Made by a program: the position numbers and the translations under genes | Shown: piece by piece, positions 1 through 7,888 of the stretch | Layout of the letters: each line of letters opens with the position of its first letter | How positions within the stretch are numbered: the first letter of the stretch is position 1 | Origin: Bacteroidota bacterium | GTDB taxonomy: Bacteria > Bacteroidota > Bacteroidia > Bacteroidales > FEN-979 | Length of the DNA: 37,490 nt | NCBI GenBank assembly: GCA_026391755.1 | Contig: JAPLDN010000265.1 | Span: forward strand, 1 to 37,490 | Direction: 5' to 3' | Notes under the pieces: generated by a model | Seen by the model: the letters and a program-made list of their open reading frames with translations, nothing else | Told to the model about the DNA's origin: nothing | Databases searched by the model: none

Positions 1-856
1 TGGTAAACCCGTCACCCTCGGCCTGCTTGAAAAAGAGCATACCGTGCGTATCATTGCAAGAAACACAGCTAAAACAAAGGAACTCACCGATAAAGGAGCC
101 ATCCTCCTCCAGGGCAATATCAGTGATGCGGCATTCCTGAAAAATGTTTTTGAAGGTGCCGACGCGCTCTACACTCTTGTAGCCATCGATCCACAGGCTG
201 TTGATTTTTATGCAACCCAGGTAGCACAGGTTTCGGCTGTAGCTGAAGCCCTGAAGAATTCAACAATCAAACATGTGGTAGCGCTCAGCAGCGTTGGAGC
301 CCACCTGAAATCCGGAGCCGGAGTCGTTCAGGGGCTCCAGAAAATGGAAGAACTGTTCAACGAGATCCCAGGGATCAACATGCTTTACTTGCGGGCAAGT
401 TATTTCCTCGAAAACGGATTGAGTATGGCTGGTATGGTGAAAATGCTGGGCCTCCTAGGGACACCTTTGAAGGCTGACCTGAAAATCCCCATGGTTGCAA
501 CAAAGGATATTGCTACAGTCGCCCTGAAACACCTGCTGGCCCTTGATTTTACTGGTAAGAGCCATGAATATATTCTCGGAGCCAGGGATTATACCTATGA
601 GGAAATCACTTCCATTTATGGGAATGCAATTGGGAAACCTGGTTTGAGATACATTCAATTCCCATATGATGATGCCAAAAAGGCCTTCATGATGATGGGC
701 CTGGGCGAAAGCTTCACCGACCGTATGATCGAATTCACCAAAGCCCTGAATGAAGGACATGCAGGTGCTGCACATCAGCGGACAGCCGAAAATACAACAC
801 CTACCACGGCAGAGGACTTCTCCCTGGTGTTCAGGGATGTTTATGAAAATTCGTAA
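1..856 (+). CDS. NmrA-like / NAD(P)-binding Rossmann family protein, 5' truncated by window edge
   Basis: Open frame runs to base 2 (GKPVTLGLLEKEHTVRIIARN...) upstream of the called GTG at 44; NmrA-like composition (SSVGAH, LRASYFLENGL). Confidence 0.85.
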   Translation, partial: GKPVTLGLLEKEHTVRIIARNTAKTKELTDKGAILLQGNISDAAFLKNVFEGADALYTLVAIDPQAVDFYATQVAQVSAVAEALKNSTIKHVVALSSVGAHLKSGAGVVQGLQKMEELFNEIPGINMLYLRASYFLENGLSMAGMVKMLGLLGTPLKADLKIPMVATKDIATVALKHLLALDFTGKSHEYILGARDYTYEEITSIYGNAIGKPGLRYIQFPYDDAKKAFMMMGLGESFTDRMIEFTKALNEGHAGAAHQRTAENTTPTTAEDFSLVFRDVYENS

Positions 857-909
857 ACCTTGACTCGCGAATCATGATTCGTGAACCGGAATCCGGGAAC
901 TGTGTTGAG

Positions 910-1087
910 GGAGGCTGGAATTTCTCCGGGTGAGCGCCTTAGAAAAACTGCGTTAAGAAAGTCGAGGTCTGAGCTGTAGAAATTCATCCTTTTTAAGGCC
1001 TGAAAGGCCGGTATATGAATTTCAGGCGAAAACCGAAGAGTTTCAGCAGTTTTTCGTCAGCGCGAAAGCGGAGAAATTCCAGCCTCC
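910..1087. repeat. Nested inverted-repeat element (possible MITE/REP-like hairpin)
   Basis: 19-bp perfect terminal IR ggaggctggaatttctccg (910-928) / cggagaaattccagcctcc (1069-1087), inner IR gaaaaactgc/gcagtttttc (942-951/1046-1055), inner IR gaaattcat/atgaatttc (979-987/1015-1023). Confidence 0.8.
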
Positions 1088-1107
1088 TGAAAATATAACA
1101 TTTCCAG

Positions 1108-1896
1108 TCACGGTTCGCGAACCTTCCAGTGAAGTTTTGCACGGAACACCACCTGCCCGTCCTCCCGCCTTACACCTTTTAAAAGCGTAATTCCCTGTCC
1201 TTGAATTTCAGGGTAACCGGGATTTTCGTTTATAAACCCCTGTCCGAAAATATCGACTTCGTTCCCCAGTTTTGTCTCCTGCAGGAATTCGATGGTGAAC
1301 CCACTTATAAAATTCTGTTTATGGATCTGGGGACGGATTGCGTTCAGTATCCATTCAACGTAACGGGTATTGTTCACATGCCCGTACATATCGATCTCGG
1401 CGAACCTGGCCTTTTCGGTGGAAAGAAATTCAACCGGACCTGCTATCTGGATTTTTTCGGGTTGCTCCTGCATAACCGGCTCATGGCGGGTCATATGCAG
1501 GATCTCACGGTCTACAACCGCCTGCTGGGGACGTCTGGTCACAGGATCCAGTATGAACCATTGTGAAGTTGCACAACCTATCCTGTTTCCCGAAGCATCC
1601 AGTATCTCGAAATCCCTCATTGCGAACAAACCTTCTGTGCCTCTATGCCAGGTTTTGACCGAAATGGTATCGGTCCAGCCGGGATATTTTTCGAGTTTCA
1701 CCATCAGTCGAACAAGGGCCCATATGAATTCAAATTCATTTCCTTTTCTCAGTCCGAAATTCAGGTGGTCGGCATGATGCCAGGCTGTCTCCTGGAGGTA
1801 ATTGCAGATAGCAGCAAGATTGGCCGATTTAGTGATGTCAGTATCATACCAGCCCACAGAATAATGGTCGGTCCAGATACTTTTTTTCTCTTCCAT
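1108..1896 (-). CDS. Acyl-ACP thioesterase (double hot-dog fold)
   Basis: 262 aa; YSVGWYDTDITKSANLAAICNYLQETAWHHA and YGHVNNTRYVEWI motifs typical of bacterial acyl-ACP thioesterases. Confidence 0.88.
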   Translation of the reverse strand: MEEKKSIWTDHYSVGWYDTDITKSANLAAICNYLQETAWHHADHLNFGLRKGNEFEFIWALVRLMVKLEKYPGWTDTISVKTWHRGTEGLFAMRDFEILDASGNRIGCATSQWFILDPVTRRPQQAVVDREILHMTRHEPVMQEQPEKIQIAGPVEFLSTEKARFAEIDMYGHVNNTRYVEWILNAIRPQIHKQNFISGFTIEFLQETKLGNEVDIFGQGFINENPGYPEIQGQGITLLKGVRREDGQVVFRAKLHWKVREP

Positions 1897-1943
1897 GGGG
1901 GCAAAATTAATGTTTACTTTTGTGGACCGGTAAAATTCTTTTT

Positions 1944-2504
1944 ATGGAACTCAATCGTGAATCAGCACTTGTACTCCTTCATCAGTACGTTAAGAATGAA
2001 AAAATGATCGCCCACTGCCTGGCTTCTGAAGCTGTCATGCGCGGATTGGCCAGAAAACTCGGGCGTGATGAGGAAAAATGGGGACTGGCCGGGCTTCTTC
2101 ACGACCTGGATGTTGAAACTACCAATGCCGAAGCCAGTGTTCACGGAACTCAAACCGAAGTTTTGTTAAAGGATTATAATGTTGATCCTGAAATCCTCGA
2201 TGCTATCCGCATGCATAATGAATATTCATCGGGGAAAGAAAGAAGCACCGAATTCCAGTATGCACTGGCTGCGGGAGAGACCATCACGGGGCTCATTTTC
2301 GCGACTACTTACGTTTATCCCGATAAAAAGCTGGCCAGCGTGAAACCGAAATCCGTCGTCAAACGGATGAAGGAAAAAATGTTTGCAGCTTCAGTCAAGC
2401 GGGAGAATATACTCGAATGCGAGAAGATCGGCATTCCTATCGATGAATTCGCAGCAATCGCAATTGATGCAATGCTGCCATCGGCGGAAGCCATGGGATT
2501 ATAG
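1944..2504 (+). CDS. HD-domain (HDIG-type) hydrolase-like protein
   Basis: ALVLLHQYVKNEKMIAHCLASEAVMRGLARKL...GLLHDLDVE motif; probable start ATG 1944 (MELNRESAL) rather than 1920. Confidence 0.85.
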   Translation: MELNRESALVLLHQYVKNEKMIAHCLASEAVMRGLARKLGRDEEKWGLAGLLHDLDVETTNAEASVHGTQTEVLLKDYNVDPEILDAIRMHNEYSSGKERSTEFQYALAAGETITGLIFATTYVYPDKKLASVKPKSVVKRMKEKMFAASVKRENILECEKIGIPIDEFAAIAIDAMLPSAEAMGL

Positions 2505-2548
2505 CGAAACCGTATCCGGCCACAATATTGATTCAACCACACTGCAGA

Positions 2549-2986
2549 TCAGGGTTTCATGCTAAGTATGTTCTTCAGGGCGCCATAATCCAAACCAGCG
2601 CTTATCTCCCTTATCACGGCAGTTTGCTCTGTCTTCGCGCTGATGAGCCCGTCTCTCAGCATGAGGGTCATGTAATCATGGTCTATCCCTCCGAAATATG
2701 TACCCAGGACACATCCTGTGGCACTTAACCCGCAAAGAACAATAGTATTCACCCCCAGCAGTTTTATCTTCAGGTGAAAGATAGAGATCGCCTTGTTGAT
2801 CGTATCCATGGCTGATTTCCTGTCGGTTTCAGACATATAAGGCAGATAGTCGTTCTGTATGTCAATAACCAGAAGGGCCAGGTTTAGTTTTTTAATATCC
2901 TCCTCATTCAAGGACCTTTCCTGGGCCTTCAGGTTTGAAGAAAACATGCAAAGGCAAATCAGGATTGCGGTAAGAACATTTTTCAT
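2549..2986 (-). CDS. Exported isochorismatase-fold (cysteine hydrolase) protein with apparent internal deletion
   Basis: Signal peptide MKNVLTAILICLCMFSSNLKAQE; ALLVIDIQNDY and NTIVLCGLSATGCVLGTYFGG motifs, but the segment normally between them is missing. Confidence 0.7.
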   Translation of the reverse strand: MKNVLTAILICLCMFSSNLKAQERSLNEEDIKKLNLALLVIDIQNDYLPYMSETDRKSAMDTINKAISIFHLKIKLLGVNTIVLCGLSATGCVLGTYFGGIDHDYMTLMLRDGLISAKTEQTAVIREISAGLDYGALKNILSMKP

Positions 2987-2990
2987 ATAC

Positions 2991-3020
2991 TTTATCTCAG
3001 AATTTAAATTCTGAGATAAA
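2991..3020. promoter_or_regulatory. 30-bp perfect palindrome, candidate operator or 5'UTR hairpin
   Basis: TTTATCTCAGAATTTAAATTCTGAGATAAA is its own reverse complement; ends 4 bp upstream of the ATG (2984-2986, minus strand). Confidence 0.75.
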
Positions 3021-3128
3021 AATAAAACTAAAAAACCATAATGCAAACAGCAATCCGTCACCCGGCAGCTGTATCCGGTGAAATGCTCTGCATCTCAGCC
3101 CTGCCGGCTCCCTGTTTTTATGAAATAC

Positions 3129-3317
3129 TTATAGGAACTGTGAAAATTTCTCGTCTATATGTTCATTGAACCAACGGTCGATGACCGTTTTCCTGAACCT
3201 CCATTCCTTTCCCAGCTTGGCCGCCGGGATCTTTCCGTCCTGGGCCCAGGTGTATATCGTCTGAGGTTTGACCTTCAGGTATTTTGCAACCTCTTCAAGG
3301 GTCATTATATCTTCCAT
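3129..3317 (-). CDS. Small MerR/BldC-like (HTH_17, excisionase-family) DNA-binding protein
   Basis: 62 aa; MTLEEVAKYLKVKPQTIYTWAQDGKIPAAKLGKEWRFRKTVIDRWFNEH winged-HTH signature. Confidence 0.9.
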   Translation of the reverse strand: MEDIMTLEEVAKYLKVKPQTIYTWAQDGKIPAAKLGKEWRFRKTVIDRWFNEHIDEKFSQFL

Positions 3318-3320
3318 GGC

Positions 3321-3827
3321 CTATTTTGCGCTTTTACGTAAGAGTGTAATTGTATCGGCCGGAGTTGAGGTTATGTTGTTTCCCCGATCAGCAGGCTGGG
3401 GCGGTTTCTCAACCGGCTTTGCCGGGGTAACGATCTGTTCCACCGAATATACTATGGCTGTATAAAAATTCCCCTCGTATTTCCTGAACCATTTGAATTC
3501 CTCGTTCTTTTCGCAGAGGAACGGGCGTAGGTTCCATGCAAGCTGAATTCCCACAAAAGCCAGGATTATCACCCATATCCTGAAAACGGTGACGCCGATC
3601 TGCGGATAAATATTTTTCTGGTCACAGGCATATTTCAGGGCATCCACCATCAGTTTCATACCGAAAATTCCTGCGAAAATAAAGATCGCAACATGAAGCA
3701 GCTGCAGGAAATGATAGTTCCCCCCGGTGACCTGGAAGACGATCACTATCGGCGCAAATGAAAGGGCGATTGTGGCTGTAAGCACCACCCCTCCAAGCAC
3801 TATCATCGTCATCTGCCTGAAGCTCAT
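3321..3827 (-). CDS. Multi-TM membrane protein of unknown function, operon partner of the HTH protein
   Basis: 168 aa with several hydrophobic helices; stop is 3 bp from the HTH start; frame stays open upstream (SGKFIIQQVLGSKMSFRQM), so the true N-terminus may be longer. Confidence 0.75.
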   Translation of the reverse strand: MSFRQMTMIVLGGVVLTATIALSFAPIVIVFQVTGGNYHFLQLLHVAIFIFAGIFGMKLMVDALKYACDQKNIYPQIGVTVFRIWVIILAFVGIQLAWNLRPFLCEKNEEFKWFRKYEGNFYTAIVYSVEQIVTPAKPVEKPPQPADRGNNITSTPADTITLLRKSAK

Positions 3828-3908
3828 CTTTGACCCCAGGACTTGCTGGATGATGAACTTCCCTGATGTCGGTCGAAGATTTCATAAGCTGATTTTTTTG
3901 TATACTGA

Positions 3909-3939
3909 CAAAGATAGTACATTTATAATCGTTTGTCAA
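3909..3939 (-). promoter_or_regulatory. Bacteroidota-type -33/-7 promoter of the membrane protein/HTH operon
   Basis: Minus strand TTG-N20-TATCTTTG (CAA at 3937-3939, CAAAGATA at 3909-3916 on plus), matching TTG/TANNTTTG. Confidence 0.65.
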
Positions 3940-3970
3940 TGTTTTTTACTGTTTTCTATTGTTTAGTACT
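3931..3970 (+). repeat. Four 10-bp-phased direct repeats GTTTnnnAnT (candidate regulator array), plus a degenerate fifth at 3921-3930
   Basis: GTTTGTCAAT GTTTTTTACT GTTTTCTATT GTTTAGTACT head-to-tail with no spacer; preceded by ATTTATAATC. Confidence 0.75.
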
Positions 3971-4041
3971 GCGGATTAGATTAGGGATTAGTCCATCCGC
4001 CTTCAATAATATTGGTAATTTTACGGCCCTAAACCTAAGAA

Positions 4042-5421
4042 ATGAGCAAACAGATAACATTAGCCCTGGCCTTCATATTGCCGGTAATGATACAGGTTTC
4101 CCAGGCCCAGAACCAGGATTCCATTGTCATCCGAAAGATGTATACCGAAGCCCTGACCAATCCTGCCGGATATAAAAGCCTGGAATATTTATGTACGAAG
4201 ATCGGGGGGCGGATTTGCGGCACAGCCAAAGCGGAGGAAGCGGTGCGGTATGTGAAGAAGTTGCTTGAGAGCATGAAGCCCGATACTGTTTACCTCCAGC
4301 CTGTAATGGTGAAGCATTGGGAAAGGGGCAATAAGGAAATTGCACAGATCATTTCCAAAAAGAAAGGGAAAAAAGAACTGCATGTTTGTTCACTCGGGAC
4401 TTCTATTGGCACTGGAGATGCAGGGATAACAGCGGCTGTTATCGAAGTTCACAATTTCGACGAACTGAGGACTATAGGCAAAAAGGGAATTGAAGGGAAG
4501 ATAATCTTTTTCAACCGGGCCGCCGATGAATCACGTATCAACACTTTCGATTCCTATGGAGGAGCCGTCGACCAGCGTGCCCGGGGCGCCATGCAGGCGG
4601 CCCGATTCGGAGCATCGGCCGTCATTGTGCGCTCGGCAACCACCTCCCATGACAATTTCCCGCATACAGGGGTTCAGCATTATGCCGATACCGTTAAGCC
4701 TATCCCGGCGATGTGTGTGAGTACTAATGATGCAGACCTGTTGTCGGCCTGGCTTAAAGAAGATCCCTCCCTGAAACTGTTCATGAACATGAATTGCAGC
4801 AATCTTCCCGAAGTTCAGAGTGCCAACGTGGTCGGCGAGATCAGGGGAAGTGAACACCCTGAGGAAGTCATCGTATTCGGGGGCCATCTCGATTCCTGGG
4901 ATATAGGTGAAGGGGCGCATGACGACGGAGCAGGGATGATACAGGGCCTTGAGGTCCTCAGGATCTACAAAGCCCTTGGAATAAAACCGAAACATACCAT
5001 CAGGGCGGTTGCGTTCATGGATGAGGAGATAGCCCAGAGAGGGGCCGCAGCGTATGCTGAAGCAGCAAAAAAGAAAGGTGAAAAACATATCGCAGGTATC
5101 GAGGCCGACCGGGGGGGGGCAAGCCCCTGGGGCTTCTCAATCGATGCACCAGATCCGCAGTTAAATAAAATTAAGAGTTGGAAACCCCTGTTCTCGCCTT
5201 ACAACCTCTGGTTCTTCGAAAAAGGCGGCAGCGGGGTTGACATCAGCAACCTGAAAAAACAGGGAAGCCCGCTGATTGGATACGTGACCGATCCCCAGCG
5301 CTATTTCGATTATCACCACAGCGCCAATGACACTTTCGATAAAGTCAATGTTCGTGAACTTGAACTAGGCGCTGCTGCGATGTCAGGACTGGTGTACCTG
5401 ATCGACACATATGGGTTATAA
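4042..5421 (+). CDS. Secreted M28 family zinc aminopeptidase
   Basis: 459 aa; signal peptide; FGGHLDSWDIGEGAHDDGAG, FMDEEIAQRGAAAYAE and DYHHSANDTFDKV motifs. Confidence 0.92.
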   Translation: MSKQITLALAFILPVMIQVSQAQNQDSIVIRKMYTEALTNPAGYKSLEYLCTKIGGRICGTAKAEEAVRYVKKLLESMKPDTVYLQPVMVKHWERGNKEIAQIISKKKGKKELHVCSLGTSIGTGDAGITAAVIEVHNFDELRTIGKKGIEGKIIFFNRAADESRINTFDSYGGAVDQRARGAMQAARFGASAVIVRSATTSHDNFPHTGVQHYADTVKPIPAMCVSTNDADLLSAWLKEDPSLKLFMNMNCSNLPEVQSANVVGEIRGSEHPEEVIVFGGHLDSWDIGEGAHDDGAGMIQGLEVLRIYKALGIKPKHTIRAVAFMDEEIAQRGAAAYAEAAKKKGEKHIAGIEADRGGASPWGFSIDAPDPQLNKIKSWKPLFSPYNLWFFEKGGSGVDISNLKKQGSPLIGYVTDPQRYFDYHHSANDTFDKVNVRELELGAAAMSGLVYLIDTYGL

Positions 5422-5445
5422 TTAAGCGGGATAACTGGATAACTG

Positions 5446-5475
5446 GATAACTGGATATCCAGCGATCCAGTTATC
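5446..5475. terminator. Hairpin between convergent genes (likely bidirectional terminator), seeded by an 8-bp tandem repeat
   Basis: gataactggat (5446-5456) / atccagttatc (5465-5475) perfect 11-bp stem; left arm is the last unit of (ataactgg)x3 starting at 5431. Confidence 0.55.
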
Positions 5476-5490
5476 TAGCAATCCAGACCC

Positions 5491-7632
5491 CTACTTCACC
5501 CCCATCTCCTCCAGCAAAAATCCTGCCTTCCCCACCTTTTCGGTGATGAAAAGCACATAATGGATATCGACGTTGATACAGCGCTGCAATGCATAATCGT
5601 ACTGCCAGTCACTGATCATCGATTCGTAATTCCCGTCGAATGCCAGTCCGCAGATCTCTCCCTTTGCATTCATGACCGGGCTCCCGCTGTTGCCGCCGGT
5701 GATATCACACTGGTTGAGGAAAGCGATGGGTACATCTTTCATGGCAGGGTTTACCCAACGCCCAAAATCCTTTTTTGTATAAAGATCTACCAGGGCAGGC
5801 GGGGCATCGAATGGTTCAACATCTTTATTCTTTTCAACCATACCTTCCAGGGTAGTGAAAGGATAATACCAGACTGCATCGGCAGGCTTGTATCCCTTGA
5901 TCTTCCCGTACGAAAAACGCTTGGTGCCATTTGCATCGGGATACATGCTGGTACCTTTCCATTCAAATAAACCATCGAGATAAATTTTGCGTATTGCAGT
6001 GACGTTTACATTGAACCTCCCCGCGGTTTCCTGGATCTCAATAGCCATGGGATCAATGCTGTATGCCATATTGATGAATGGATCGTTCAAAGCCTGGAGT
6101 TCCTTTGTTGACATTTTAAACAGGGTCTTTACATAATTCTGATCGGTCAGCTTTGTGGCTTTGTAGGCTTCGTCCACAAACTGATCAACAGTCTTTGTAG
6201 AACTGAAAACATACTCCAGGCCCGTGATCCTCTGTTCCCGGGGTAATTCCCCGGCCATATTCAGTGTGCGGATCATCAGGGCTTTATCAACAGGTTCGAA
6301 ATAATTGGCATAAGCAGACTGCAATCCTTCAATAGCCTGATTTATTGCATCATCCGAGGCCCCTGGGTCTCTTTCACTTTCAGGTTTGTCCCTTTCCTGG
6401 GCAAAGTAAATGATCCTCTGTGCAATATTGACAGGAGTTCCGGCAAGACCATGGAAATTCCCGAAAACCTCGTCCCTCAGTTTTGTACCTTCAATAAGCT
6501 TGTATTCGGCCTTTTCCTTTTCCAGTATATCGGCATACTTTGCTTTGGTCTCAGTCTTGCTGTTGGCCCATTTCACAAACTCCTTTTCGAATTCAAGTTT
6601 CTTTTCATAGAAATGGGTCTTCTTCATCCCGTCAACTTTTCCCTGGTAATTCTTCATCACATTGGCCAGTCCCCTGACTAGATTTGCTTCCTTGATCTGA
6701 CCTTCCCTGTTGCCTTTTGTAAGCTGATCGCAGAGATCGATGATTTCCTGGTAATTTTTAATAGTAAAAGGATAATTGTAATGTTCATTGAAATAAACCG
6801 AGGTGGATGAACGGTAACGGGTTGTCTGGCCGGGATATCCAATGATAAAGTTAAAGTCTCCATCTTTTAAAAAATCCTTTGCAACCCTCAGCCATACTTT
6901 GGGATGATATGGAACATTATCAGCAGAATATGCCTTTCCTGTTCCATCGGGAGCGCAGTACACTCTCATGAACGAGAAGTCTCCCGTATGCCTGGGCCAC
7001 ATCCAGTTGTCGATCTCCCCTCCGTAATTGCCAATAGCAGAAGGCGGGGCATAAACGATACGGACATCCCTGAACACTTTATGCACATAGAGGATGTACT
7101 GCCGGCCATTGTACATTTGAGAAACCGAGGCTTCGATATCGTCCTTACCCTTTGTATATGGTTCCGTGATAGTAGTGATCTTTTCATTTATCTTTTTATT
7201 TTTTTCGGCCGGATCGCTGATCCCCTTTGCGGCATCGAGAACTTCGGCTGTTACATCCTTCATTTCCATAAGAAGCCTGGCGCGGTACCCCGGTGCCTTG
7301 ATCTCATCGCTTCGCTTGGCAGCCAGGAACCCCTTAGCCAGGTAGTCGCTGTTGACGCTGGAGGTCCTCTGTATTGCCGTATATGCCACATGATGGTTCG
7401 TGATAAGCAATCCGTCTTTAGAGACAAATGAAGCTGTTCCTCCGCCTAATTGCACAATGGCATCAGAGACCGAGGGTTTGTCTTTGCTGTAAACTTCGCC
7501 TAAGGGAATTTGCAGGCCCTTTTTGGCAAGATCGAGTTGGTTGAGCTGGGTAAGCAGCCACATCCCTTCCTGGGCGTGGACCTGAATGATGAATGTAAAT
7601 AGTAATAAAATCATTAATGTTGATTTTTTCAT
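5491..7632 (-). CDS. S46 family serine peptidase (dipeptidyl-peptidase 7/11-like)
   Basis: GEVYSKDKPSVSDAIVQLGGGTASFVSKDGLLITNHHVAY and CDITGGNSGSPVMNAKGE motifs; start at 7632 (MKKSTLMILLLF) preceded by aggagg. Confidence 0.93.
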   Translation of the reverse strand: MKKSTLMILLLFTFIIQVHAQEGMWLLTQLNQLDLAKKGLQIPLGEVYSKDKPSVSDAIVQLGGGTASFVSKDGLLITNHHVAYTAIQRTSSVNSDYLAKGFLAAKRSDEIKAPGYRARLLMEMKDVTAEVLDAAKGISDPAEKNKKINEKITTITEPYTKGKDDIEASVSQMYNGRQYILYVHKVFRDVRIVYAPPSAIGNYGGEIDNWMWPRHTGDFSFMRVYCAPDGTGKAYSADNVPYHPKVWLRVAKDFLKDGDFNFIIGYPGQTTRYRSSTSVYFNEHYNYPFTIKNYQEIIDLCDQLTKGNREGQIKEANLVRGLANVMKNYQGKVDGMKKTHFYEKKLEFEKEFVKWANSKTETKAKYADILEKEKAEYKLIEGTKLRDEVFGNFHGLAGTPVNIAQRIIYFAQERDKPESERDPGASDDAINQAIEGLQSAYANYFEPVDKALMIRTLNMAGELPREQRITGLEYVFSSTKTVDQFVDEAYKATKLTDQNYVKTLFKMSTKELQALNDPFINMAYSIDPMAIEIQETAGRFNVNVTAIRKIYLDGLFEWKGTSMYPDANGTKRFSYGKIKGYKPADAVWYYPFTTLEGMVEKNKDVEPFDAPPALVDLYTKKDFGRWVNPAMKDVPIAFLNQCDITGGNSGSPVMNAKGEICGLAFDGNYESMISDWQYDYALQRCINVDIHYVLFITEKVGKAGFLLEEMGVK

Positions 7633-7888
7633 AGTAACCTCCTGTTTATGGATGAATATTTGCGAATAGTAATGGATTGGTCGCCTGATTTCATTGAAAG
7701 TTACAATCCGGGGCATTATAAAACCACATTCACTCGCCCATCAGTGGAAATGATCCGGTAACCCGTGAAAAATATTCTGCAATAAAAATTCTTCCGGCGA
7801 TTAATCAAGCAAAGGATCTTTAAACATTTTTTACCTTCGATTCCAACTTTCGTAATAAACGGGTGTCTTTTCATTAAACAAATCGGAA

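Noticed and set aside
3062-3108. ccggcag/ctgccgg inverted repeat downstream of the HTH gene
   Set aside because: Only a 7-bp stem with a 33-nt loop and no clear T run; not called as terminator.
3972-3989. GATTAGATTAGGGATTAG tandem hexamer near the M28 gene
   Set aside because: Too short and imperfect to claim function.
6904-7431. 175-aa plus-strand ORF
   Set aside because: Antisense to the S46 peptidase catalytic region.
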